NCBI RefSeq assembly: GCF_900100955.1
Contig: NZ_FNCC01000002.1
Coordinates: 558,001 to 622,000, forward strand
Source: Lentzea fradiae
Lineage (GTDB): Bacteria; Actinomycetota; Actinomycetes; Mycobacteriales; Pseudonocardiaceae
Length of the DNA: 64,000 nucleotides
Direction of reading: 5' to 3'
This document shows, one piece after another, positions 40,069 through 48,327 of this stretch. How positions within the stretch are numbered: the first letter of the stretch is position 1; every line of letters starts with the position of its first letter. The position numbers and the translations under genes are program-made. The notes under the pieces are model-generated. The model was given only the letters and a program-made list of their open reading frames with translations. It was not told the origin of the DNA and did no database searches.

Positions 40069-40114
40069 CATCAGGGACCAGCCCTGAATCCGGGAACCGG
40101 GGTGATCCCTGATG
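40069..40114. promoter_or_regulatory. Candidate shared operator between the divergent PspC and kinase genes
   Basis: CATCAGGGA (40069-40077) is inverted as TCCCTGATG (40106-40114). A third half-site, CCCTGA (40082-40087), makes TCAGGG-N5-CCCTGA with the first. The set lies in the 111-bp gap between the two divergent genes and is a good candidate target of the LuxR-type regulator encoded downstream. Confidence 0.55.
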
Positions 40115-40146
40115 AACAACTCGAGGCGACGTGTGACGATCAGGTG

Positions 40147-41340
40147 GTGAGTGCAGGCATCGAGCCGATGCGCCGCCGACGCACCGGCCGGGTGGTCGCG
40201 GGCGTCGCGAGCGGACTGGCGGACCACCTGAACGCACCCGTCTTCTGGGTGCGTGCGGTGTTCGCCGTGTTCGCCGCGTTGAGCGGCGCGGGGATCATCG
40301 CGTACGCGCTTCTCTGGATGTTCGTCCCGCAGTCCGCGGAGGCGGAGCCGGAGACCGACGAGGACCGCAAGGAGTGGCAGCAGGCTGTCGGTCTCGCGGC
40401 GCTCGGTCTGGGCGTCGCCGTGTTCACGGGTCTGCTGAGCGGCGCGGCGAGCGGCTGGGTGACCGGCCCGATCGCCGTGGCGCTCGTGGGTGCCGCGGTC
40501 GTGTGGCGCGAGGCGGACGAGGCGCAGCGGCGCAGGTGGAAGGACGGCGCGTTCGGCACGGGGAAGAAGTCGGGCGTCGTGCGGGCCGCGGCGGGGGCGG
40601 CACTGGTGGCGCTGGGGGTCGGCGCGTTCCTGGTGTCGAACGACTCCATCCAGAACCTGCCGAGCGTCGCGCTGGCCGTGCTCGCCACGCTGGTCGGCGT
40701 CGCGGTGCTGACCGTGCCGCTGTGGATGCGGCTGGTCCGCGACCTGGACGCGGAGCGCCGGGCGCGCATCCGCACCGAGGAACGCGCCGAGATCGCCGCC
40801 CACCTGCACGACTCGGTGCTGCAGACGCTCGCCCTGATCCAGAAGCAGTCGGAGTCGCCGCGCGAGGTGAAGCGCCTCGCCCGCAGCCAGGAGCGCGAGC
40901 TGCGCAGCTGGCTCTACGGCCGCGAGGTGGGCGACCGGCCGACGACCATGAGCGTCGCCATCGCCCAGACGTGCGCCGAGGTGGAGGACGGCTTCGCCAT
41001 CGCCGTGTCGCAGGTCGTGGTGGGGGACTGCGACCTGGAGGACGGCATGTTCGCGTTGATCCAGGCGGCGAAGGAGGCGATGGTCAACGCCGCGAAGCAC
41101 GCGGGCGTCGGCGAGGTGAGCGTCTACGCGGAGATCGAGCCCGACAAGGTGACGGTGTTCGTGCGCGACAGGGGCAAGGGTTTCGACCCGGACACCGTGC
41201 CGGAGGACCGGCATGGCCTGTCGGGCAGCATCCGGGGGAGGATGGACCGGCACGGCGGACAGGTGCGACTGCGCACCGCACCCGGTGAGGGGACCGAGGT
41301 GCAGCTCGAGATGCCGAGGAAGACGGAGGCCAGGACGTGA
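40147..41340 (+). CDS. PspC-fused sensor histidine kinase
   Basis: The 397-residue protein begins with a PspC domain (GRVVAGVASGLADHL), followed by further membrane spans (about residues 40-190). A HisKA_3 dimerisation region with His in AHLHDSVLQTLAL comes next, then an HATPase domain (AAKEAMVNAAKHAG, VRDRGKGFDPDT, GEGTEVQLEMP). GTG 40147 is preferred; GTG 40144 and ATG 40168 are alternatives. Its stop overlaps the response regulator start (GTGA). Such kinases sense envelope stress or cell-wall antibiotics in related actinobacteria. Confidence 0.92.
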   Translation: MSAGIEPMRRRRTGRVVAGVASGLADHLNAPVFWVRAVFAVFAALSGAGIIAYALLWMFVPQSAEAEPETDEDRKEWQQAVGLAALGLGVAVFTGLLSGAASGWVTGPIAVALVGAAVVWREADEAQRRRWKDGAFGTGKKSGVVRAAAGAALVALGVGAFLVSNDSIQNLPSVALAVLATLVGVAVLTVPLWMRLVRDLDAERRARIRTEERAEIAAHLHDSVLQTLALIQKQSESPREVKRLARSQERELRSWLYGREVGDRPTTMSVAIAQTCAEVEDGFAIAVSQVVVGDCDLEDGMFALIQAAKEAMVNAAKHAGVGEVSVYAEIEPDKVTVFVRDRGKGFDPDTVPEDRHGLSGSIRGRMDRHGGQVRLRTAPGEGTEVQLEMPRKTEART

Positions 41341-41987
41341 GCGTGAGGGTGTTCCTGGTGGACGACCACGCGTTGTTCCGCGCGGGAGTCCGCGCGGAGC
41401 TCGACACCATCACCGACGCGGTGGAGGTCGTGGGCGAGGCGGGCAGCGTCGGCGAGGCGGTGGCGGGCATCGCCCACCACAAGCCGGACGTGGTGCTGCT
41501 CGACGTGCACATGCCCGACGGCGGCGGTGCCGAGGTGCTGCGGCAGATCCGGACGAAGATCCCGGAGGTCACGTTCCTCGCGCTGTCGGTCTCCGACGCC
41601 GCCGAGGACGTCATCAACGTGATCCGCGCCGGTGCGCGCGGCTACGTGACGAAGACGATCTCCAGCCAGGAGCTGGTCAAGGCGGTCGTGCGGGTCTCGG
41701 AGGGCGACGCGGTGTTCTCGCCGCGGCTGGCCGGGTTCGTGCTGGACGCGTTCGCGGACCGGCCGGGTGCCGCGCCGATCAGCGACCCCGAGCTCGACCT
41801 GCTGACGCCCCGCGAACGCGACGTCCTGCGGCTGCTGGCCCGTGGCTACGCTTACAAGGAGATCGCGTCCGAGCTGTTCATCAGCGTGAAGACGGTGGAG
41901 ACGCACGTGTCGAGCGTCCTGCGGAAGACGCAGCTCTCCAACCGGTACGAGCTGTCCCGCTGGGCCACGGATCGCAGACTGGTCTGA
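41337..41987 (+). CDS. NarL/LuxR-type response regulator
   Basis: The 216-residue regulator has receiver Asp9, Asp10, phosphoacceptor Asp56 (VVLLDVHMP) and a Lys in GYVTKTI, all intact. A LuxR helix-turn-helix follows (LTPRERDVLRLLARGYAYKE and SVKTVETHVSSVLRK). It starts in a GTGA overlap with the PspC-kinase, making a cognate two-component pair. The likely target includes the divergent PspC/toast-rack operon. Confidence 0.94.
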   Translation: MSVRVFLVDDHALFRAGVRAELDTITDAVEVVGEAGSVGEAVAGIAHHKPDVVLLDVHMPDGGGAEVLRQIRTKIPEVTFLALSVSDAAEDVINVIRAGARGYVTKTISSQELVKAVVRVSEGDAVFSPRLAGFVLDAFADRPGAAPISDPELDLLTPRERDVLRLLARGYAYKEIASELFISVKTVETHVSSVLRKTQLSNRYELSRWATDRRLV

Positions 41988-41994
41988 GGGGAAC

Positions 41995-42585
41995 TTGGTC
42001 GAGAAGGTCGCCCGCGGTGCCACCGAGGTGCTGGCGCCGTGGGTCTGGGTGGTCCTGCTGCCGTTCGCCGTCGCGGCGGCCACGGAGTCCGTGTGGATGA
42101 CGCTGGTGTGGGGGTTCGTCGTCGCGTTGACGGCGTCCATCATCCCGATGGCGGTCATCGTGCGCGGCGCGCGCAAGGGCAAGTGGGACGGCCACCACGT
42201 CACGAACCGCGAGGGCAGGGTCGTACCGCTGCTCACGGCGGGCGCGTCGCTGACGGCGGGCACGGTGATCATGTTCCTGGGCGGTGCGCCGCGGTCGGTG
42301 CTCGCGCTGGCGGGCAGCATGTTCGCGGCCCTGGTCGTCAGCATGGCGATCACGTTCGGGCTGAGGTGGAAGATCTCGCTGCACGCAGCGGTGGCGTGGG
42401 CGGCCGTGGTGACCCTGACTGTCGTCTACGGGCCGTGGTGGCTGCTGCTGGCCGTGCCGGCGGCGCTCGTGTCGTGGTCGCGGGTGGAGCTGGGCGACCA
42501 CACGACGGCGCAGGTGCTGGCGGGCTCGGTGATGGGCGTCGTCGTGGGTGGCGGCTGTTTCTGGCTGCTCAGCTCTGCCTGGTAG
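41995..42585 (+). CDS. PAP2-like multi-pass membrane protein
   Basis: The 196-residue protein from TTG 41995 (GAGGGG upstream) has about six hydrophobic segments. Near the end are ISLHAAVAW and SWSRVELGDHTTAQVLAG, which resemble motifs 2 and 3 of PAP2 phosphatases (S-x-H and S-R-x5-H). The first PAP2 motif is not clear, so catalysis is uncertain. It follows the response regulator closely and overlaps the convergent kinase gene by 17 bases. A role in undecaprenyl or lipid phosphate turnover under envelope stress is plausible. Confidence 0.72.
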   Translation: MVEKVARGATEVLAPWVWVVLLPFAVAAATESVWMTLVWGFVVALTASIIPMAVIVRGARKGKWDGHHVTNREGRVVPLLTAGASLTAGTVIMFLGGAPRSVLALAGSMFAALVVSMAITFGLRWKISLHAAVAWAAVVTLTVVYGPWWLLLAVPAALVSWSRVELGDHTTAQVLAGSVMGVVVGGGCFWLLSSAW

Positions 42586-43846
42586 TGCTGACGATCTTCA
42601 TCTGGTTGCTGACCGAGGCGACCTCGATGTCGAAGACGCCCTGCTCGGTGGCGCCGTCCCTGGTCATCGCCAGGGGGATGCTGACCACCCAGTTCACGTT
42701 CCGCGACGCCACCGTGGCGGCCCCGGTGATCTCGACGGACGTGTAGACGCTCCACCGCTTGACGTACTCGTCCTTGGGTTCCTGCGCCTGGCCGCGGAGG
42801 TTCTCCCACGCCCGTCCCGCCTTGTCCGGCAGCAGGCGGTAGTGCTGGTGCACGAACGCGTTCGCCTCTTCCGCCGTGAAGTAGACCACCGGCTGGTAGC
42901 CGAAGTCGGCGGGGTTGACGGTCCGGCCGCCCTGGGTGCCGTTCCAGTACGCGGCGGCGGCACCGCCTCCGACGGCGAGGAGCCCGATGATCGACAGGAT
43001 CACCAGGATGCGCCGGTTCGGCGGCTTGCGGCGGGCGGGCTGCGGCGGCACGACCAGCGGCTGCGACGGCTGCGGCTCCTCGGACAGCAGCTCGGCGGCC
43101 TCCTGGGCGGTCGGGCGCTCCTTCGGGTCCTGCGCGAGCAGGCGCATCAGCAGCGGCGTGAGCTCGCCCGCGTTCTTCGGGTCGCGCAGCTGCCCGCTGG
43201 CGGCCCGGTAGATGAGGCCGAAGCTGTTGTCGCTGGGCCCGAAGACGGACTCGCCCTCGATGGCCGCGTAGATGGTGGCGCCGAGCGAGAACACGTCGGA
43301 CGCCTCACCGGGCTGCTCACCCCGTGCGACCTCGGGCGCGAGGTAGGCGGGCGTGCCCGCGATCATGCCGGTGTCGGTCATCGTGCCGTCGCCGGACGCC
43401 TTGGAGATGCCGAAGTCGGTGATCTTGACGGTGCCGTCGTCGCCGATCAGGACGTTGCCGGGCTTGATGTCGCGGTGGACCAGTCCCGCGTTGTGCGCCG
43501 CGGCCAGCGCCGAGGCGACCTTGGCGCCGATGCTCGCCGCCTGGGCCGGCTTGAGCGGGCCGCGCTGGGCGATCAGCGCCGACAGGCTGAGCGAGGGCAG
43601 GTACTCCATGACGATCCACGGCTCTTCGTCGTCGCTCGCCACGACGTCGAACACCGCGATCGCGTGCGGGTGGTGCAACCGGGCGGCGTTGCGCGCCTCG
43701 CGCATCGCCCGCTGGTGGTCGCCGGTGATGAGCTGCTTGACCGCGACCTCGCGCGCCAGCACCTCGTCGCGTGCCCGCCAGACCACCCCCATCGCACCGC
43801 TGCCGATGCGCTCGAGCAGCGTGTAGCGGTCCCCGATGGTCGTCAC
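42569..43846 (-). CDS. Transmembrane Ser/Thr protein kinase with NTF2-like external domain
   Basis: The 425-residue Hanks-type kinase has a Gly loop IGSGAMG, Lys37, HRDIKPGN with Asp126 and the DFG Asp144. A Thr-containing activation loop leads to GTPAYLAPE. A Pro-rich juxtamembrane part leads to one span (about residues 280-301). The external domain (about 315-425) has FTAEEANAFVHQHYRLLP and WVVSIPL, similar to SnoaL/NTF2-like folds rather than PASTA repeats. Two more kinases of the same build follow within 6 kb. Confidence 0.92.
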   Translation of the reverse strand: MTTIGDRYTLLERIGSGAMGVVWRARDEVLAREVAVKQLITGDHQRAMREARNAARLHHPHAIAVFDVVASDDEEPWIVMEYLPSLSLSALIAQRGPLKPAQAASIGAKVASALAAAHNAGLVHRDIKPGNVLIGDDGTVKITDFGISKASGDGTMTDTGMIAGTPAYLAPEVARGEQPGEASDVFSLGATIYAAIEGESVFGPSDNSFGLIYRAASGQLRDPKNAGELTPLLMRLLAQDPKERPTAQEAAELLSEEPQPSQPLVVPPQPARRKPPNRRILVILSIIGLLAVGGGAAAAYWNGTQGGRTVNPADFGYQPVVYFTAEEANAFVHQHYRLLPDKAGRAWENLRGQAQEPKDEYVKRWSVYTSVEITGAATVASRNVNWVVSIPLAMTRDGATEQGVFDIEVASVSNQMKIVSTTRQS

Positions 43847-44090
43847 ACCTTGAGACTAATCAATCGCGCAGACGCACCACGGGGGTTCCCCGCTCGCGGG
43901 GTGGTGGTGAGGATCTCGCCGGGCCCGCCCCCGGTGGGGACTCGCGTCCGGGGCCGCTCGGCGGTGGAACGTGCCGTCCGTCGTTGCCCACGACGTGCGA
44001 CACCGGGTGTGCACAGGTGGTTTCCGGTGACGAGCTGCCCTGCGGCAACCTCGCCCCGCGCCCGTCAGCCCACCTGAGCGCCGCGCTGGC

Positions 44091-44510
44091 CTAGTCGATC
44101 GTCGAGACCAGCTTCTGCAGCTCCCGGTCGAAGTCGATCCACAGGTCCTCCTCGCCCGGCTGGACGACGTCGTAGGACAGGTCCAGGAACGTCGCCACGT
44201 CCTCGGCGAGCGCGCTGAGGATGGCGAACCCGGTCGGGGCGTTCAGCTCCACCAGGACGCGCTCAGGGTCGTCGGACGCGGGGCGGACCAGGATGTCGCC
44301 CTCGCCGCACGGCGTCAGCAGGCCGTCCGACAGCAGGTCCCTGGCGAACATCCACTCGACGCGTCCCGACCCCGTGAAGAAGACGACGGCGACCGCGTAC
44401 GGGTCCTCCGGGTCGTACACGAGCTCCGCCTCGACCGGCGCGGGGGCCGCTCCGGGGGCCAGGAGGTGAAAAGTCGTCCTGGCGGTGACCTTCAGGTTCT
44501 GGTTGTTCAT
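44091..44510 (-). CDS. ssgB: SsgA/SsgB-like sporulation and division protein
   Basis: The 139-residue protein has VEAELVYDPEDPYAVAVVFF, VEWMFARDLLSDGL, PCGEGDILVRP and a C-terminal FL-x-VQPGEE region, the hallmark order of the SsgA-like family. In Streptomyces SsgB recruits FtsZ to sporulation septa. An AAGGAC ribosome site precedes ATG 44510. Such proteins are restricted to morphologically complex actinobacteria, which supports a filamentous host. Which SsgA-like subtype this is cannot be decided by eye. The 244-nt gap to the next kinase gene holds GC-rich hairpins (for example CCCCGCTCGCGGGG, 43888-43901) and no gene. Confidence 0.88.
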   Translation of the reverse strand: MNNQNLKVTARTTFHLLAPGAAPAPVEAELVYDPEDPYAVAVVFFTGSGRVEWMFARDLLSDGLLTPCGEGDILVRPASDDPERVLVELNAPTGFAILSALAEDVATFLDLSYDVVQPGEEDLWIDFDRELQKLVSTID

Positions 44511-44632
44511 GTCGATGTCCTTCTTGGGCTCGTCTCCACAACCGCTCACTGTTGAGGAGACGGCCAACGGGCCCCGGAAGGACGCGATTCGGCCCGGAAC
44601 CATCCTTCTGGGGGAGACGCGCGTCTCATCCC

Positions 44633-45559
44633 TCAGCGTTTGACCAGGTCGTGCGTCTCGTTTGGTGGGACGGTCTGACCTGCCGCGACGGGCCTGCGCC
44701 GGGTCAGCGCCACGCCTGCCAGCACCACCAGCATGCCGAGGACGACCCTGGCGTTGAGCTGCTCGCCGAGGAAGACCGCTCCGAGGAGCACCGACACCAC
44801 CGGCAAGAGGTAACCGACGGTGGTCGCCGTGGTGGCGCCCTCGTCCGCGATCACCCGGTAGTTGAGGATGAAGGCCACGCCGGTGCCGAACACGCCGAGA
44901 ACGGTGACGGCGACGATGCCCACCCAGTGCAGGTGCAGCGGCTGCAGGCCACCGACCGGCAGCGCCACGAGGAGCATCCCCGTCGCGGCGGTCAGCTGGA
45001 CGGCGGCGAGCTGCGTGGGCGTGGCGCCGGTGTTGACCAGGTAGCGGCCCGCGTAGGAGTAGCCGACGGCGTAGCTCGCGGCGCCGACGAGGCACAGCAG
45101 GGCGCCCCAGTTCGCGATGCCGTCGGCGGACTGCCACGGCGCGAAGATCAGCAGGACACCGGCGAAGCCCAGTCCGAGCCCGAGCATCCGGACCAGGTGG
45201 CTGATCTTCTCCGTGCCCAGCAGCAGGCCGATGGCCAGTGCGAACAGCGGGGTGGTCGAGTTGAGCACCCCGGACACGCCCGAGTCGACCGTCCGGCCGC
45301 CGAACGCGAAGAGCGTGAACGGCACCGCGCTGCTGAACAGCGCCACGAAGAGCATGTGCCACCAGATTCGGCGGTCGCGCGGCAGCGTCATCCGCGCCAG
45401 CGCCAGCACCACGAAGAGCACGACCGCCCCGAGGAACGTCCGCGCGAGCGAGATCTGCAGGGGAGAAAGGCTCCCGAGCGCGAGCTTCATCCACAGGAAG
45501 CTCGAACCCCACAGCAGGGCGAGGACGCCCATCCTGACCAGCGTTGCGCGTTGGTTCAC
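44633..45559 (-). CDS. EamA/DMT-family transporter
   Basis: The 308-residue protein from GTG 45559 has ten predicted membrane segments in two EamA repeats, with LLWGSSFLWMKLAL at the first helix and GYLLPVVSVLLGAVFLGE in the second repeat. Drug/metabolite transporters of this type export amino acids or metabolites. It is divergent from a LysR gene with a palindromic site between them, so it is probably the regulated target. Confidence 0.9.
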   Translation of the reverse strand: MNQRATLVRMGVLALLWGSSFLWMKLALGSLSPLQISLARTFLGAVVLFVVLALARMTLPRDRRIWWHMLFVALFSSAVPFTLFAFGGRTVDSGVSGVLNSTTPLFALAIGLLLGTEKISHLVRMLGLGLGFAGVLLIFAPWQSADGIANWGALLCLVGAASYAVGYSYAGRYLVNTGATPTQLAAVQLTAATGMLLVALPVGGLQPLHLHWVGIVAVTVLGVFGTGVAFILNYRVIADEGATTATTVGYLLPVVSVLLGAVFLGEQLNARVVLGMLVVLAGVALTRRRPVAAGQTVPPNETHDLVKR

Positions 45560-45590
45560 GCCCTCAACTCTGCGCTCGCCGACACCTGAA

Positions 45591-45605
45591 AACAATTTAA
45601 TTGTT
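45591..45605. promoter_or_regulatory. AT-rich palindrome, likely LysR operator
   Basis: AACAAT-TTA-ATTGTT is a perfect 6-bp-arm palindrome in the 82-bp gap between the divergent EamA and LysR genes, in contrast to the GC-rich surroundings. It fits an operator for the adjacent LysR protein. Confidence 0.65.
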
Positions 45606-45641
45606 GTGCAGAACCCTTAAGCAGCTCTGTAGTGTCGAGGC

Positions 45642-46544
45642 ATGCTGGACGTGCGACGCATGCAGGTGCTCAGGGCCGTCGTGACCACCGGTTCCATCAC
45701 CGCGGCCGCCACCAACCTCGGCTACACCCCCTCGGCGGTGTCGCAGCAGGTCGCGGGCCTGGAGAAGCAGGCGGGAATGCCCCTGCTGGAACGGGTCGGG
45801 CGGGGCGTCCGGCCCACCGCCGCCGGTCGGCTGCTGACCGAGCACGCCGCCCGTCTCGCCGAGCAGCTGGCCGAGGCGGAGAGCGCGCTGACGGCGTTGC
45901 GCAACGGCTGCGCCGGCACCCTGCGCGTCCGCTACTTCGCCACGGCGGGAGCGGCCCTCGTGCCGCCCGCGGTGGCGACGTTCCGCGCCGAGCGCACTGG
46001 CGTCGAGCTGGACCTGAAGCTGACCGAGCCGAACGACCCGTTCGAGGAGCTCGCCGCTGGCCGCGCGGACGTGGCGATCACCGTCCTGGAGCCCGACGCG
46101 CCCGCCCCGCAGGGGGTGGTCGCCCGGCACCTGCTCGCCGACCCGTTCTACGCCGTGCTCCCGCGCGGCCACGCCCTCGCCCGCAAGCGCGTGATCGACC
46201 TCGGCGAGCTCGCGGACGAACCGTGGGTCAACGCGGACTGCGGTGCCACCGGTCTGTGCGGGAACCTGGTGCCGAACGCGTGCGCCGGTGCGGGGTTCTC
46301 CCCGAAGGTCGCGGTCGAGAGCGACGACTACGCGACCGCGCAGGGGTTCGTGGCGGCCGGGCTCGGCGTCGCGGTCATCCCGCGGCTCGGCCTGGGCTAC
46401 GCGCATCCCGGCGTCGTGCTGCGCAAGGTGCGCAACCCCGAGCCGGTGCGGCACATCCACGTCGTCTACCGGGAGGACATGGCGTGGAACCCCGCCGTGC
46501 TCTCGCTGGCGGAGGCGCTGGAGAAGGCCGCGCGGGTCAGCTGA
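45642..46544 (+). CDS. LysR-family transcriptional regulator
   Basis: The 300-residue regulator has an N-terminal winged helix (MLDVRRMQVLRAVVTTGSIT and TPSAVSQQVAGLEKQAG) and a C-terminal periplasmic-binding-like effector domain (about residues 88-295). It is divergent from the EamA transporter gene and probably controls it, as is common for such pairs. The effector is unknown. Confidence 0.93.
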   Translation: MLDVRRMQVLRAVVTTGSITAAATNLGYTPSAVSQQVAGLEKQAGMPLLERVGRGVRPTAAGRLLTEHAARLAEQLAEAESALTALRNGCAGTLRVRYFATAGAALVPPAVATFRAERTGVELDLKLTEPNDPFEELAAGRADVAITVLEPDAPAPQGVVARHLLADPFYAVLPRGHALARKRVIDLGELADEPWVNADCGATGLCGNLVPNACAGAGFSPKVAVESDDYATAQGFVAAGLGVAVIPRLGLGYAHPGVVLRKVRNPEPVRHIHVVYREDMAWNPAVLSLAEALEKAARVS

Positions 46545-46557
46545 CCCGCGCGCTCTC

Positions 46558-48210
46558 TCAGTAGCCCTGTGCCGCGCCGAGCGACTTCTCGCTGCTCAGC
46601 AGCAGGTTCGGGCTCGCCCACTGGAACGAGATGCCGCGCCGTTCGACGCTCTTCTCGCCGTTCTTCTTGACGTACTCGACGTCGACTTCCCAGTAGAAGC
46701 TCGACTTCTCGACCGCGTTGAGGATCTTGGCCTTCTCGACGTTCTTCCAGAAGGAGTCGAACCCGCTCTGACCGCCGGGGTAGTTGCCCTGGAAGTTGGC
46801 GTTGCCCATCTTCCACGCCTCGGCGGGCGAGTCGGGGGCCATCTCGAAGTAGTCCCGCAGGTAGCTCTCCATGTCGGCGGGCTGTGGCTGGGTCGTCCAC
46901 TGACCCGCCTTCCCGGCCGACTTCGGCGGCGTCGACGGCTTGGAGCTGTCCTTCGTCTGCGACACGGAGGTGTCGGGACCCGCGAGGTTGTCGGAGCCGT
47001 TGTCGTCGCCGTTGCTGGAGATCATGCTCGCGAACATGATGCCGACCACGGCCGCCGCCACGATGGCGAGCGCGGTGTAGACGGTCGACTTCCTGCTCTT
47101 CACCGACGACGCGAGCGCCGCGGCCGAGGACCTCGGGCGCCGCGAGTACTGGGGCGCCGCGGCGGGCCGCTGGTTGGACGGCGCCGGGTGCTGCGCCGGC
47201 ATCGCACGCGGAGGCGTGTGCGGAGGCGTCTGCATGTCCACGCGCGTCGCGTTGGGCGGCGGCGGGCTTTGCTGCTGCTGCGGTGGCAGGGCACGCGTGG
47301 CGGCCTGCGGCTGCGGCTGCACCGGGGCACCGCGCCACGACGGCGGGTGCGTCGGCGCGACGACAGCGGGCGTGAAGGCGGGGGTGGCCTGACCGTTGGC
47401 GACGGCGGCGAGCGCGTCGCGGGCCTCGGCCATCGTGGGGCGGTCCTCGGGCTCCGCGCGCAGCAGCCGCATCAGCAGCGCCGTCAGCGGGCCCGCGTTG
47501 CGCGGCGGGTTGACCTTGCCGGACGCGACCTTGTGCAGCAGCGCGATGGTGTTCTCGCTCAGCCCGAACGGGGGCTCGCCCTCGATCGCCGCGTACAGCG
47601 TCGACCCGAGGGAGAACACGTCGGACGGCGAGCCGGGGTCGTAGCCCTTGGCGACCTCGGGCGCGAGGTAGGCGGGGGTGCCGGCCAGCATGCCCGTCGC
47701 GGTGACGGTGACGTCACCCGTCGCGCGGGAGATGCCGAAGTCGGTGATCTTGACCGTGCCGTCGTCGCCGAGCAGCACGTTGCCGGGCTTGATGTCGCGG
47801 TGCACGATGCCCGCGTTGTGCGCGGCGGCCAGCGCCGAGGCGACCTGCATGCCGATCGACGCGACGTCCCGCGGCGGCAGCGTGCCGCGCTCGGACAGCA
47901 CGGCCGAGAGGCTCTTGGACGGCAGGTACTCCATCACGAGCCACGGCTGGCCGTCGTCCTCGGCGACGTCGTAGACCGCCACGGCGTGCGGGTGCTGCAG
48001 GCGGGCGGCGATGCGGCCCTCGCGCATGGCGCGTCTCTTGGCCTCGTCCGTGTCTGCCTCGGCGAGCCCGGGCTGCAAGAGCAGCTGCTTGACCGCGACG
48101 GTGCGGTGCAGGCGTTCGTCGTGTGCGGTCCAGACGACGCCCATGGCGCCACTACCGATCCGCTGGCTCAATCGGTAGCGACCAGCGACCAATCGGCCAT
48201 CGTCGGTCAC
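46558..48210 (-). CDS. Transmembrane Ser/Thr protein kinase with NTF2-like external domain
   Basis: GTG 48210 is selected because GGGGAG lies six bases upstream; a longer frame exists. The 550-residue kinase has Lys41, Asp139 in HRDIKPGN, DFG Asp157 and GTPAYLAPE. A long Pro/Gln-rich linker (about 290-370) precedes one span (about 385-405). The external domain has MESYLRDYFEMAPDSPAEAW and FYWEVDVEYVKKNG, similar in pattern to the kinase ending at 42569. This suggests a shared ligand-sensing fold and gene duplication. Confidence 0.92.
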   Translation of the reverse strand: MTDDGRLVAGRYRLSQRIGSGAMGVVWTAHDERLHRTVAVKQLLLQPGLAEADTDEAKRRAMREGRIAARLQHPHAVAVYDVAEDDGQPWLVMEYLPSKSLSAVLSERGTLPPRDVASIGMQVASALAAAHNAGIVHRDIKPGNVLLGDDGTVKITDFGISRATGDVTVTATGMLAGTPAYLAPEVAKGYDPGSPSDVFSLGSTLYAAIEGEPPFGLSENTIALLHKVASGKVNPPRNAGPLTALLMRLLRAEPEDRPTMAEARDALAAVANGQATPAFTPAVVAPTHPPSWRGAPVQPQPQAATRALPPQQQQSPPPPNATRVDMQTPPHTPPRAMPAQHPAPSNQRPAAAPQYSRRPRSSAAALASSVKSRKSTVYTALAIVAAAVVGIMFASMISSNGDDNGSDNLAGPDTSVSQTKDSSKPSTPPKSAGKAGQWTTQPQPADMESYLRDYFEMAPDSPAEAWKMGNANFQGNYPGGQSGFDSFWKNVEKAKILNAVEKSSFYWEVDVEYVKKNGEKSVERRGISFQWASPNLLLSSEKSLGAAQGY

Positions 48211-48327
48211 AGTTGCTCCCCGCTGTGCGGTCACTTGCTCTCTGTTTAACGGCTGATCACACCTTCGGGTTCAGATCACCCAACGGTGCGGGTACCACCT
48301 TACGAGACTTCTGCGGCGCAACGACGC

